DNA of 36,498 nucleotides from CAVVYW01 sp963752605 (GCA_963752605.1 CAVVYW010000007.1:1-36498); one strand, 5' to 3'. Shown: positions 16,807 to 25,726, numbered from the stretch's first letter. A program made the numbers and translations. Notes: generated from the sequence alone by a model not told the origin.

Positions 16807-17295
16807 ATGAGGGATGAGGACTTCGCACGCCTCTTCGATGAGCACGCGGAGGCGCTTTTCGCCTACCTCGTCTACCGGGGGGGCAATCGCGCGATGGCCG
16901 AGGACGTCGTCTCGGCCACCTTCGAGCGCGCCTACCGGGCTCGCCGCCGCTTCAGCCGCCGCAAGGGCGGCGAGCGCGCCTGGCTTTACGCGATCGCACG
17001 CAATCTGATGGTCGACGAGCTGCGCCGGCGCGACGCGGAGCGCCGCGCCCGGGAGCGCTCCGGCGAGCCCGAGGCGAGGGGAGGGATAGAGGCGGCCGAG
17101 GCCCATCGCGACGTGCAGACGGCGCTCACGGCGCTCAGCGAGGAGGAGCGCGAGGTGATCGCCCTGCGCTTCGGGGCCGATCTCACGGTGCCTGAGATCG
17201 CGCGACTCACGAAGCTGCCGCTGACCACCGTCGAGGGCCGTGTCTACCGCGCCCTGGGGAAGATGCGATCGCAGCTCGAGGCCGAGGGAGACTGA
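16807..17295 (+). CDS. ECF-type RNA polymerase sigma factor
   Basis: A 162-residue extracytoplasmic-function sigma factor. Region 2 is at about residues 5-75 (FDEHAEALFAYLVYRGGNRA, the -10-recognition helix AEDVVSATFERAYRARRRF, then AWLYAIARNLMVDELRRRD). Region 4 is at about 105-158 (ALTALSEEEREVIALRFGAD, LTVPEIARLTKLPLTTVEGR helix-turn-helix). The ATG at 16807 has AGGGGG 11 nt upstream; a GTG at 16795 would add four residues. It is divergent from the LPVTG protein, whose N-terminus may hold it inactive, and stands next to the polysaccharide genes, which may be its targets. Confidence 0.9.
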   Translation: MRDEDFARLFDEHAEALFAYLVYRGGNRAMAEDVVSATFERAYRARRRFSRRKGGERAWLYAIARNLMVDELRRRDAERRARERSGEPEARGGIEAAEAHRDVQTALTALSEEEREVIALRFGADLTVPEIARLTKLPLTTVEGRVYRALGKMRSQLEAEGD

Positions 17296-17304
17296 AGCGT
17301 TCGG

Positions 17305-18420
17305 TCAGCCGCGGGCGGCGATGCGCTCGACCTCCTCGAGGAGCCGGCGCCGGAAGATCGGCGCGGCGAAGCGCCCGGCGCTTCGCACGCAGGCATCGGG
17401 GGAGAACCCGGTCCAGTCCGTGTCGGCGATCGCTTCCGCGAGCCGGCCGGGATCACCGGGAACGAGGACGCCGGTCTCTCCGTCGACCACCGTCTCCTGC
17501 GCGCCGCCCCCGTCGACCGCGAGCACGGGGCGGCCGGCCGCCTGCGCCTCCACCGCCGTGATCCCGAATTCCTCCGTTTTGGGCACGATCAGCGCCAGGC
17601 AGCGCTGGTACAGCGAAGCGAGCTCGTCGTCGCTCACCCGGCCCATGAAGCTGACGTCCTCTCGCGCATGGTCGGCGCGGAGGCGCTTCGCGTCGGGACC
17701 GGTGCCGACCACCCTGACCTTGGCTCGCGCGCGCGCGCACGCCTCGAGCGCAAGGTCGACGCGCTTGTGGGCGACCAGCTCCCCGACGACCAGGAAGAAG
17801 TCCTCGGACTCGCCCGGCGAGAAGCGCTCGATCTCGACCGGAGGGTGGATTATGGTCGCCTCGCGTCCCCAGCACTCGCCGATGCGCTCCTGTGCCAAGC
17901 GTGAGATGGCAATGTAGGCCGTCACCTCCGCCGATACCCTCCGGTCCCAGTTCCTGATCCGGCTCAACGTTCCCCGCAAGAAGGGCCGCATCGGCGCCGG
18001 CACCTCGGCGAGCGCCTCGTCCTGATCGAACCACGCGTACCGGAAGGGTGTGTAGCAGTAACAGACGTGAATGCCGTCGGCGCGGATCCCGTGGGCGAAT
18101 GCCGAGCTGCTCGATACCAACACGGGTTGCCGAACCCTGAGGGAGCGGGCCGCACCCGGAAGAAGCGGGAGCAGCCGGCGAAACCCCGTCTGCCCTACGC
18201 CGAGACGGTTCAGGTATGAGGTCGTGATCTCCCGGTCCCGGAACAGTCCATCGGTCCCGGCCTCGTCGTAGAGGAGCGTCGCTATCGGAGCGTCGGGCCA
18301 GCAGCGGGCCATCTCGAGGAAGCTACGCTCCGCTCCTCGCATGACCAGGAGGTAGTCATGCGCGAGGGCGACCGGCCGCTCCGCGAGGGAGGCGGAGTTC
18401 AACTCCCGCCCAGCGCTCAC
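17305..18420 (-). CDS. GT4-family glycosyltransferase (first of the cluster)
   Basis: A 371-residue cytoplasmic GT-B retaining glycosyltransferase adding a sugar to the growing lipid-linked repeat. The N-terminal acceptor domain begins VALAHDYLLVMRGAERSFLE. The C-terminal donor domain shows FFLVVGELVAHKRVDLALEA, VRVVGTGPDAKRL, and the E-x7-E donor signature EEFGITAVEAQAAGRPVLA. GTG start at 18420; the only in-frame alternatives would cut into the first beta strand. It converges with the sigma factor gene with a 9-bp gap. The region CYCYTPFRYAWFDQDE resembles WbaZ-type mannosyltransferases, but the sugar is not assignable. Confidence 0.87.
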   Translation of the reverse strand: MSAGRELNSASLAERPVALAHDYLLVMRGAERSFLEMARCWPDAPIATLLYDEAGTDGLFRDREITTSYLNRLGVGQTGFRRLLPLLPGAARSLRVRQPVLVSSSSAFAHGIRADGIHVCYCYTPFRYAWFDQDEALAEVPAPMRPFLRGTLSRIRNWDRRVSAEVTAYIAISRLAQERIGECWGREATIIHPPVEIERFSPGESEDFFLVVGELVAHKRVDLALEACARARAKVRVVGTGPDAKRLRADHAREDVSFMGRVSDDELASLYQRCLALIVPKTEEFGITAVEAQAAGRPVLAVDGGGAQETVVDGETGVLVPGDPGRLAEAIADTDWTGFSPDACVRSAGRFAAPIFRRRLLEEVERIAARG

Positions 18421-18538
18421 GCTTTGCCCGAGTTCATCCGATCAGCGAATCATGGTGGTTTTGCGGCCCGTCTTTCAATACGCAGTCGAGTCTCGCGGAC
18501 GGATCCGGTGCGCGCCAATCGGCAGCCAGAACCGCTGC

Positions 18539-18544
18539 TACTCT
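18539..18544 (+). promoter_or_regulatory. -10-like box (TACTCT) of the Wzz/kinase operon
   Basis: A TANNNT box 37 nt before the GTG at 18582, in the 161-bp divergent gap. It probably drives the Wzz-kinase, Wzy, Wzx and GT4 genes, which follow with tiny gaps or overlaps. No good -35 match was seen, consistent with an alternative sigma factor or an activator. Confidence 0.3.
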
Positions 18545-18581
18545 GCCGCACGACGGTCGGGGACCAGGGCCTGAGCTCATC

Positions 18582-20102
18582 GTGAACTACAAGGAGAAGG
18601 AAGGCAGCGGGCTCGTCGAGATCCTGTCGACGCTGCGGCGCCGTGCCTGGGTGATCGGGCTGAGCATGTTGCTGGTTGTCGCGGCGGCGCTTCTCTTCTC
18701 GCTGCTGGCCGACAAGAAGTACACGGCCTCAGCCTCGCTGTTGATCCGGCAGGAGCAGCTCAGCGGCGAGATATTCGGGGACGAGACGGCTTTCGACGTC
18801 AGCGACCCGCAGCGGCAGCTCGAGACCAACCTGAGGTTGCTGCAGCTGGATGCGGTGGACGTGCAGGCCGCTGAGCAGATCGCTGGAGGCACCACTCCGG
18901 AGGAGGTGGACGCGGCGATCGAGATCGAATCGAACGAGGAATCGGACGTGATCTCGCTCGAGGCGACCACCACGGACGCCGAGCGCTCGGCCGAAATCGC
19001 GAACGGCTTCGCGGAGGCCTTCGTCGCCTTCCGCCAGCAGGCCGATCGTGAGAAGGTCGAGGTGGCGCGCCAGCGGTTGGAGGAGCAGCTCGCGGATCAG
19101 AACCTGTCGTCCGAGCGCAGGGCCAGCTTGGAGGGACGCGCGGACGAGCTGCAGACGCTGGCCGATCTGCAGACCGGCGGAGTCGAGCTGGTCGAGCCCG
19201 CCCGGGTGCCCGGATCCCCGTCGTCTCCGAAGATCGCGCGCAACGCGCTGATCGGCGCCTTCGGTGGGCTGCTGCTCGGAATCGCCCTTGTGCTCCTGCT
19301 CGAGCAGGCCGATCGCAGGGTGAGGCGCCCGGAGGAGCTTCAGGAGCTCTTCGGCCTGCCGCTGATCGGAACCATCCCGGAGTCGGAGCTGCTCCGCAAC
19401 GGGCGCCCCGGACAGGCGATCGACTGGCACTCGGCCGAGGCCTTCCGCATGCTGCGGGCCCGTCTTCTGCACGTCGACATGGACCGGGAGATCGAATCCG
19501 TCATGGTCACCTCGGCCGGGCCGGAGGACGGCAAGACGACGGTCGCGCTCGGGCTCGCGGTCGCTGCCGCGGAGTCGGGCCAGAAGGTCCTGCTGATGGA
19601 GGCCGACTTGCGCCGTCCCTCGCTGGCGCCGATGCTCGAGCTCAAGGCCCGGCGCGGCCTGAGCACGATCCTGCGCGGGCGCGGGGCGCAGCTCGGCACC
19701 TTCACGCAGACCGTGAAGGTGAGCGATCCGGACTCGGGCGGCCCCCCGGTGGCGATCGACGTCCTCGTCGCGGGGCCCCACCCGCCCAACGCAGCCGAGC
19801 TGATGCAATCGCCGGCGATGCCCAAGCTGCTCAGGGCGGCGGAGCGGGACTACGACCTCGTCGTGATCGACACGCCGCCCGCGGGGATCATCTCCGACCC
19901 GATCCCCCTCTTCCGCGAGGTGAGCGGGGTCATCCTGGTCAGCCGGCTGCAGGAGACGACCCGGGAGACGGTGGCCCGGTTCAAGGCGCAGCTCGCCACC
20001 GTGCATCCGCCCATCCTCGGCGTCGTGGCGAACTGCGTGCCACGCGGCGGCGGGTACTACGGGTACGAGTACTACGGGGAGGCTGAGCCCGCGGGCTCGT
20101 AG
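18582..20102 (+). CDS. Wzz/BY-kinase polysaccharide co-polymerase
   Basis: A 506-residue fusion of chain-length regulator and bacterial tyrosine kinase. Wzz part: first membrane helix at about 24-43 (WVIGLSMLLVVAAALLFSLL), an outer coiled-coil region rich in Glu/Gln, second helix at about 222-241. Kinase part: SAGPEDGKTT Walker A (311-320), Walker A' VLLMEADLRRPSL, Walker B LVVIDTPP (about 426-433). The tail GGGYYGYEYYGEAE carries five closely spaced Tyr, the usual autophosphorylation cluster. The first Walker residues GPEDGKTT differ slightly from the common PGEGKS. The kinase cycles with chain extension by Wzy. GTG start; the next gene begins 2 nt after the stop. Confidence 0.92.
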   Translation: MNYKEKEGSGLVEILSTLRRRAWVIGLSMLLVVAAALLFSLLADKKYTASASLLIRQEQLSGEIFGDETAFDVSDPQRQLETNLRLLQLDAVDVQAAEQIAGGTTPEEVDAAIEIESNEESDVISLEATTTDAERSAEIANGFAEAFVAFRQQADREKVEVARQRLEEQLADQNLSSERRASLEGRADELQTLADLQTGGVELVEPARVPGSPSSPKIARNALIGAFGGLLLGIALVLLLEQADRRVRRPEELQELFGLPLIGTIPESELLRNGRPGQAIDWHSAEAFRMLRARLLHVDMDREIESVMVTSAGPEDGKTTVALGLAVAAAESGQKVLLMEADLRRPSLAPMLELKARRGLSTILRGRGAQLGTFTQTVKVSDPDSGGPPVAIDVLVAGPHPPNAAELMQSPAMPKLLRAAERDYDLVVIDTPPAGIISDPIPLFREVSGVILVSRLQETTRETVARFKAQLATVHPPILGVVANCVPRGGGYYGYEYYGEAEPAGS

Positions 20103-20104
20103 CC

Positions 20105-21583
20105 GTGGCCGGAGCGCCGACGAGCGTCCGGGACGGCTCGCTGGCGGTACAGCGAGATGTATCGAGGCTGCCCTATCTGGTGGCGCTGCTCGTCGCAGCG
20201 GCGGTGCTCGGATGGCTGATCGCCAACCGGCCCGAGCTCTACCGCCCGCTGCTCGCAGCCGGGCTGATCGGCGTGCTCGCCGTCACCGCCATCCGCTGGC
20301 CCAATCCGGCGATCCTGGCGACGCTGCTCTTCCTCCCGCTGCTCGGCTTGGCGAGGCGGCTGTTGATAGAGAGCACAGGTTGGCCGGCGGCCGACCCCCT
20401 CCTGCTGATCGGGCCGGTGCTCGCCCTGATCCTGTTCACGAAGGCGTATGTGCTGGAGTCGCGCCCCCTGATCCCGGATCTGCTGAGCAAGCTGGTGCTC
20501 GCCTTCCTCGCCCTGGTCCTGATCGGAATCGTCAACCCTCTCGGGGTCGGCCTCAGCGTCGAGGGAGGCGCTGCGCTGATGCTGACAGCGATACCCCTTC
20601 TCTGGTTCTTCATCGGTCGGGCTCTGCCCGACCGGGTCACGATCGCGCGTCTGATGTACGCGACCGTCTTCCTGGCGGGGGCGATCGCCATCTACGGGCT
20701 CTGCCAGACGCAGATCGGGTTTCCCAGCTGGGACCTGGAATGGGTCGAAGTGGGCGGCTACACGGCGCTCAACGTGGGGGAGGAGTTGAGAGGGTGGGGT
20801 ACCCTGGCGAGCGCCTCGGAGTACGCTGGCTACCTCGGGGCTGGAATCGTGTTCTCTGCCGCGGCACTCTTTCACCGGCGCGCCTGGCCGGTCGTGCTCC
20901 TGCCCCTGCTCACCGTCGGAATCCTCTTCAGCTCGGTCAGAACCTCGATGGTGCTCGTCATCCTCGCGCTGACCGTGATGCTGGGAATGCGATCCAGCCG
21001 CCCGCGAGTGGCATTGCCCGTGATTGCGGTCGTCGGCCTCGCGGCGTATCTGCTTGTCGCGCCGGTTCTCGCGACCGTCTCGTCGAGGACGGGGAGCGAT
21101 CTCGTCAGCCATCAGCTCGAGGGCATCGGGCGCCCGTTCGACGAGGACGCCTCGACCCTGAGCGACCACCTGGCCCTGATCGGGGCCGGCGTGACGCAGG
21201 GGGTGCGAAACCCGCTCGGCCAGGGGGTGGCCCCAAGCCGCGCAAGCCGCGCGGCGGAATCGGATGAGCTCAGCTACGGCGCCGGCGGCACCGAGTTCGA
21301 CTTCTCGGACGTCTTCGTCAGCCTGGGCCTGCCGGGGGGGCTCTTGTTTCTGGCCGTGGCGGGGGTTGCGTTCGCGACCATCGGACGCAAGTACCTGCGC
21401 ACCCGTGATCCCCTGCTGCTCGGCGCCCTCGGCCTGGCGATCGTGACGCTCGGTTACTGGCTCAACGGGAGCCACTATGCGGTCGTTCCCTTGCTCTGGC
21501 TGGTGCTTGGCTGGGCGACCCGGCCTTCGGAGGACGGACCGGCGCCGACGGCGGCCACTCGCCCGGATCGACTTCCCCGGTGA
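20105..21583 (+). CDS. O-antigen polymerase-like (Wzy) membrane protein
   Basis: A 492-residue integral membrane protein with about 12 helices and a large outer loop near residues 320-400. Its place between the Wzz kinase and the Wzx flippase, and the ligase-like fold (GYLGAGIVFSAAALF, then VRTSMVLVILALTVMLGM, then FVSLGLPGGLLFLAVAGVAF near the end), point to the polymerase that joins flipped repeat units. Sequence similarity in this family is always weak, so the call rests on topology and context. GTG start at 20105, 2 nt after the kinase stop. Confidence 0.78.
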   Translation: MAGAPTSVRDGSLAVQRDVSRLPYLVALLVAAAVLGWLIANRPELYRPLLAAGLIGVLAVTAIRWPNPAILATLLFLPLLGLARRLLIESTGWPAADPLLLIGPVLALILFTKAYVLESRPLIPDLLSKLVLAFLALVLIGIVNPLGVGLSVEGGAALMLTAIPLLWFFIGRALPDRVTIARLMYATVFLAGAIAIYGLCQTQIGFPSWDLEWVEVGGYTALNVGEELRGWGTLASASEYAGYLGAGIVFSAAALFHRRAWPVVLLPLLTVGILFSSVRTSMVLVILALTVMLGMRSSRPRVALPVIAVVGLAAYLLVAPVLATVSSRTGSDLVSHQLEGIGRPFDEDASTLSDHLALIGAGVTQGVRNPLGQGVAPSRASRAAESDELSYGAGGTEFDFSDVFVSLGLPGGLLFLAVAGVAFATIGRKYLRTRDPLLLGALGLAIVTLGYWLNGSHYAVVPLLWLVLGWATRPSEDGPAPTAATRPDRLPR

Positions 21584-21611
21584 GAACTGGCCGCCGCATT
21601 CTCCGCGCTCG

Positions 21612-22988
21612 ATGAGGGAGGGCCCGCAGGCCGGGGCCGGTCAAGTCCACGATCAGCCCTCGGGCCGGTCAGCCGAGGGCGTCGAGCGCTGGCGGTTCTC
21701 GCGAGCGAGCGTGCGCCTCACCCTCGCGAACGCGGCCTTCAGCGCCATCACCCTGATCAGCGGCCCGATTCTCGCCAGGGCCCTGGGACCGGGCGGGCGG
21801 GGAGACCTTGCCGCGATCCTGGTGCCCCTCGCCTGGACCCCGGCCGTCGCCGTGCTCGGACAGGACATCTTCGCCACGCGCGAGGCGGCCCGCGGGAGAG
21901 CCGTCGGGACGCTGCTGCTCTCCGTTGGTGCGTTGCTCTTCGCGATCGGGCTCCTGGTGGCCCTGCTGGGAATCCCACTCTCCTCTCTGCTTGCCCAGGA
22001 CCGTGACGTGGTCCGCACCTACCTGCTGATCGGCTTCGCGACGATGCCGGTCGTCCTTCTCTGCATGCTGCTGATCGGCGTCAGCACCGGCCTCGAGCGC
22101 TGGCGATTGGTGATCGTGGCCCGCCTGGTTCCCATCTGCGTCACCCTGGTCGGGCTGGTCGCCCTTTTCGTCGCCGGCTCGCTCACCGTCGGATCCGCCG
22201 CCGCCGTCTACATCTCGGTCAGTGTCGGGGCGATCCTGCTCGTCTCGCCGGTGCTGCGCCACCGCCGCTTCCGCTTCGACGCGAGCGTCGTCAGGGAGGG
22301 GATCCCGTTCGGCGCGAAGGCCTGGGCCGGGCATGTCGCCGACCTCGCCAACGCCCGGCTCGATCAGCTCCTGATGATCACGCTGGTCGCGCCGCGGGAG
22401 CTGGGCCTCTACGTGGTCGCCGCCAACGTAGGCAGCTTCGCGTGGGTGATCACCGGCGGCATCTCGCCCCCGCTGCTCGCGCGGATCTCGGCCGGTGAGG
22501 TCGAGCTGGCGCCACGGGCCCTGCGAACGGTGCTCGCCGTCCTCGCAGTGCTCACCGTGGTCGTGGCCGGAGCCACCCCGTGGCTGCTGGACCTGCTGTT
22601 CGGCTCGGACTTCGCCGACGCGGCGGAGCCGGCCTGGATCCTGCTGGCGGCCGGGTTGCCCTTCGCCGGCGCCGAGATCCTGAAGCAGACCCTGAACGGG
22701 ATCGGGCGTCCGGGCCTGCCCGCGATCGGGCAGGCTGCCGCCCTCCTGGTCACCGTGCCGGGCCTGCTCGTCCTCCTGCCCATGATCGGCATCGTCGGGG
22801 CCGCGCTCGTCAGCCTTGTCGCCTATACGGTCAACTTCGTGATCCTGCTGATCGCAACCATCAAGATCTGCCGCATGAAGCTGTCCGAGCTGCTTGTGCC
22901 CAACCGCGACGACCTGGCCTGGCTCCTCGAGTTCGTGCGGTCCAGGATCCGCTTCCGCGAGCCCGCAGGGCGGGCCGATCCGAAATGA
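21612..22988 (+). CDS. Wzx-like polysaccharide flippase (MATE/MOP superfamily)
   Basis: A 458-residue membrane protein with about 12-14 helices moving lipid-linked repeat units across the inner membrane. Supporting features are the N-terminal amphipathic start ASVRLTLANAAFSAITLISG with PILARALGPGGRGDLAAIL (the usual A-R-x-L-G-x-x-G-x-G pattern), and GIPFGAKAWAGHVADLANAR with LDQLLMI in the middle, typical of flippases. ATG at 21612. Between the wzy stop and this ATG an 11-codon frame begins at the GTG overlapping the wzy stop (21580) and ends by overlapping this ATG. Its stop overlaps the next start by 4 nt (ATGA). Confidence 0.87.
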   Translation: MREGPQAGAGQVHDQPSGRSAEGVERWRFSRASVRLTLANAAFSAITLISGPILARALGPGGRGDLAAILVPLAWTPAVAVLGQDIFATREAARGRAVGTLLLSVGALLFAIGLLVALLGIPLSSLLAQDRDVVRTYLLIGFATMPVVLLCMLLIGVSTGLERWRLVIVARLVPICVTLVGLVALFVAGSLTVGSAAAVYISVSVGAILLVSPVLRHRRFRFDASVVREGIPFGAKAWAGHVADLANARLDQLLMITLVAPRELGLYVVAANVGSFAWVITGGISPPLLARISAGEVELAPRALRTVLAVLAVLTVVVAGATPWLLDLLFGSDFADAAEPAWILLAAGLPFAGAEILKQTLNGIGRPGLPAIGQAAALLVTVPGLLVLLPMIGIVGAALVSLVAYTVNFVILLIATIKICRMKLSELLVPNRDDLAWLLEFVRSRIRFREPAGRADPK

Positions 22989-24226
22989 AGCTCGGGAGGC
23001 TGGCCTGCTACGGGGTGCTCAGGGAAGGGGCCGGCAGTACGCCCTCGGCGAACTACGTCCTGCTTCGAGAGCTGACGCGGCGGGGGGTCGAGGTGGACCT
23101 GTTCGCCACGCCGGAGCAGGCTCCGCCTCCAGCGGGAGCATCCCAGGGAGGCTTCGGATACCGGCGGCTCACACCGCCCCGTCTCGATCGCTTCATCGCC
23201 TCGCTGCCCGCGACTGCGTCGTGGGGCCTCCATCGTCTGCTCCTGCCCCTGCTGAACGCGTCGTGGCGGCGAAGCTACGAGCCGGTCGCGGAATCGCTCC
23301 ACGAGACCGCGCCATACGACCTCCTCCTGGCGCTGGGGATGATCGCGCCCTTCCAGCTGAGCGGCGTGCCGACCGTGAGCTGGCCGCAGGGACCGCTCTT
23401 TACCGAGCTGGAGGCGATCAGGCGACTACGGAAGCAGATAGTCGCTGCGCGCGGGTGGCCCTTCTACCTCGCCGTGGTGGCCGCCTATCGCTACAGCGAG
23501 CCGATCAGACGCAGGTCGCTGAGCTCGTCGGAGCAGATCGTGGTCGGTAGCGAGTGGGCGCGCCAGGCCGTGATCGGCGAGGGCTTCCAGGCCGACCGGG
23601 TCCACGCGCTTCCCTACCCGATCGACCTCGACCTCTTCCGCCCGGCCGAGGGCCGAAGCGAACCGGACTCGAGCGCGCCTACGATCGTGTCCCTCGGTCG
23701 CCTCGATCCTCGCAAGAGGCTGGACCTGCTGCTGGCCGCGTTCGAGCTCGTGCTGCGCGAGCTTCCGGGTGCCACCCTCCGCATCGTCGGAGGGCCGGGG
23801 TACACCCCGAAGCAGCTGGAGATGATCGATCGGTTCCCTGCAACGGATCGGATTCGCTACCAGGCCGAGCTCCCTCGCGAGCAGGTTCCACAGCTGCTCC
23901 GCGAGTCGACCGTCCTGGCGCAGACCAGCGAGAACGAGACCTTCGGCAGCTCGGTCGCAGAAGCGTTGGCCTGCGGCATCCCGGTGGTCGTCGGGCCGTC
24001 CAACGGAACCGCCCAGTACATCGACCGCGCCTCGCAGCGGTTCGACGACTACACGGCGGAGGCGGTCGCCGCGGCGATCCTGCGGGTGCTCGAGAGTCGG
24101 CGGCAAGACCCGGAGGCGGTCCGCCGCAGCACCAGGGCCGTCGCCGAGCACTGGTTCAGGCCGGCGGCCGTCGTCGACCGCCTGCTCGAGATCATGGCGG
24201 CGACGCCGCCTGATCGAGCGTCCTGA
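22985..24226 (+). CDS. GT4-family glycosyltransferase downstream of Wzx
   Basis: A 413-residue GT-B enzyme. The N-terminal glycine-serine loop is GAGSTPSANYVLLRELTRRG. The donor domain has IVSLGRLDPRKRLDLLLAAF, LRIVGGPGYTPKQLEMI and the E-x7-E motif ENETFGSSVAEALACGIPVV. The ATG overlaps the wzx stop. The last 35 bp overlap the end of the oppositely oriented GT4 gene at 24192-25361, so both proteins use the same DNA for their C-termini. The donor sugar is unknown. Confidence 0.88.
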   Translation: MKLGRLACYGVLREGAGSTPSANYVLLRELTRRGVEVDLFATPEQAPPPAGASQGGFGYRRLTPPRLDRFIASLPATASWGLHRLLLPLLNASWRRSYEPVAESLHETAPYDLLLALGMIAPFQLSGVPTVSWPQGPLFTELEAIRRLRKQIVAARGWPFYLAVVAAYRYSEPIRRRSLSSSEQIVVGSEWARQAVIGEGFQADRVHALPYPIDLDLFRPAEGRSEPDSSAPTIVSLGRLDPRKRLDLLLAAFELVLRELPGATLRIVGGPGYTPKQLEMIDRFPATDRIRYQAELPREQVPQLLRESTVLAQTSENETFGSSVAEALACGIPVVVGPSNGTAQYIDRASQRFDDYTAEAVAAAILRVLESRRQDPEAVRRSTRAVAEHWFRPAAVVDRLLEIMAATPPDRAS

Positions 24227-25361
24227 CGTACGCCGCTTCGAGCTGCTTCGCCGTATCGCCCCAGGTGAACTCCCTCGCTCGGCTCCTGGCTCGCTCCCCC
24301 AGCGCGCGTGCAAGGTCCCCATCCGAGGTGAGGCGCTCGAGCGCCTTCACAAGCGCGCCCGTGTCATGAGGGCGGATCAGGATGGCGCCGTCCGATTCAG
24401 GGTCGGGCTGACGGAAGATCTCCGCGTGCCCCGGGATCTCGCTGACGACGCAGGGCAGGCCGGCCGCCGCCGCCTCGAGAGTCGCGAGCGGCATGCCCTC
24501 GTTTGAGGAGGGCATCACGTAGAGGTCCGCCCGACCCATCTCCTCCTGCAGCTCGTCCTCCGTCAACGGTGGCGCAACCAGGACGTCGTCCCCGGGACCC
24601 GCTCCGAGGTCCTCCCGAACGACGTTCTCCGGCGCCTTGCTGCCGATCACCGTGAGGGCGAGATCGCGGCGGGTGGCGATCGCGCGCCACGCCTCGGCGA
24701 GCTCGTGGATGCCCTTGCGCTCGATCCAGGTCCCGATGAAGATGATTCGCCTGGGCGGACGGTCGGGCGGTCGCGGGATTGAGAAGAACGACTCTCGAAC
24801 CCCGGTGTTGACGCGGGACACGCGTCCGGGGGGGACCCCGAGCTCGAGCTCGAGGTAATCGCGATCCGCCTCGTTGAGGACGATCGCCTGCTGAGCGTGG
24901 CGAAATCCGTAGCGTGACTGGGAGAGCAGGGTGGGGGGCACCGTGAGCCGGCTCTTGGCGGGGACCCGGGCCCCAAGCCGTCTCGCGTGGGCGCGTCTGG
25001 CCCGCCAGAAGCGCTCCTCGGCTCCATGGGAGAGGACGGCGACGGGGGGGAGCGCACCCGCCCGCCGGTTCCGCGTCAGGCAATAGGCGGCGGCGATCGG
25101 GTCCTGGATCTCGACGAGATCGAACCGCCGACCTGCTCGAGCCAGCCTCTGCACGGCGCGCGGCAGCTCCCAGGGGAGCGCCAGGCGACGTGCGCCGTGG
25201 CCCAGCCGGCCGGTGGCGAGGTCCTCGCGGAAGAGGTAGTCCACCTCGTGGCCGAGTGCCGCAAGGGCCTCGCCGCTGTCGAGGACGAAGCGGCTCAGAC
25301 CGTGGCGCGTCGACCGCAGAACGTCCGAGATGCGGAGTACGTGAAGCCTCCGCTCAGGCAT
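24192..25361 (-). CDS. GT4-family glycosyltransferase (minus strand)
   Basis: A 389-residue GT-B enzyme. N-terminus VLRISDVLRSTRHGLSRFVL with the acceptor loop. Donor domain RRIIFIGTWIERKGIHELAE, LALTVIGSKAPENVV, and E-x7-E in NEGMPLATLEAAAAGLPCVV. ATG at 25361. Just upstream on the same strand is a fragment that looks like the N-terminus of another glycosyltransferase. It overlaps the converging GT4 gene by 35 bp. Confidence 0.87.
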   Translation of the reverse strand: MPERRLHVLRISDVLRSTRHGLSRFVLDSGEALAALGHEVDYLFREDLATGRLGHGARRLALPWELPRAVQRLARAGRRFDLVEIQDPIAAAYCLTRNRRAGALPPVAVLSHGAEERFWRARRAHARRLGARVPAKSRLTVPPTLLSQSRYGFRHAQQAIVLNEADRDYLELELGVPPGRVSRVNTGVRESFFSIPRPPDRPPRRIIFIGTWIERKGIHELAEAWRAIATRRDLALTVIGSKAPENVVREDLGAGPGDDVLVAPPLTEDELQEEMGRADLYVMPSSNEGMPLATLEAAAAGLPCVVSEIPGHAEIFRQPDPESDGAILIRPHDTGALVKALERLTSDGDLARALGERARSRAREFTWGDTAKQLEAAYVRTLDQAASPP

Positions 25362-25478
25362 AGCTCATCGCCCTGCGAACTCCGCCTCCATGGAACCCAT
25401 CTCGGCAAGCCGCTCCCCGGCGTGCGCCTTCGGCCGGTCGGGTGCAGGTGCGCTCGTCCATCGTCGCTGCGAACTCCA

Positions 25479-25613
25479 TCAGACGGGCCAGTCGCGTGTG
25501 GTTCCCCCGCCTCGCAGCGCAAGCCGAATGGCGAAGGCCTCGACGCTGCCGAAGGATCCGAAGCAGGGAGCAGCCAGCACCACCTTCGTCGCTCGCGGCC
25601 TCATGCGGTGCAT
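25479..25613 (-). pseudogene. N-terminal fragment of a glycosyltransferase (remnant)
   Basis: From the ATG at 25613 (or 25604) the minus strand reads RATKVVLAAPCFGSFGSVEA then FAIRLA, the typical first strand and glycine loop of a GT4 enzyme, then loses resemblance and stops at 25479. The remaining 117 bp to the next GT4 start show no catalytic domain in any frame, though one frame contains RLARLMEFAATMDERT. The 365-bp gap 25362-25726 therefore appears to hold the stub of a deleted glycosyltransferase plus the promoter region of the hydrolase gene. Confidence 0.4.
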
Positions 25614-25668
25614 ATGAGTATTCAGTAACTGCCCCGGAGCGTGCTGAGGGCTCCTCCGGACCGTATAT

Positions 25669-25680
25669 CCGGCTAGCCGG
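25669..25680. promoter_or_regulatory. 12-bp perfect palindrome upstream of hydrolase gene
   Basis: CCGGCTAGCCGG lies 46 bp before the GTG at 25727, next to TATATC (25664-25669), which could act as a -10. Its central CTAG is one of the few in the window. It may be a regulator site; no family can be named. Confidence 0.3.
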
Positions 25681-25726
25681 GCCTGCGCGCCTCTCAAAGA
25701 TTTGTCCGCTCGTCGATTCGCCGAGT

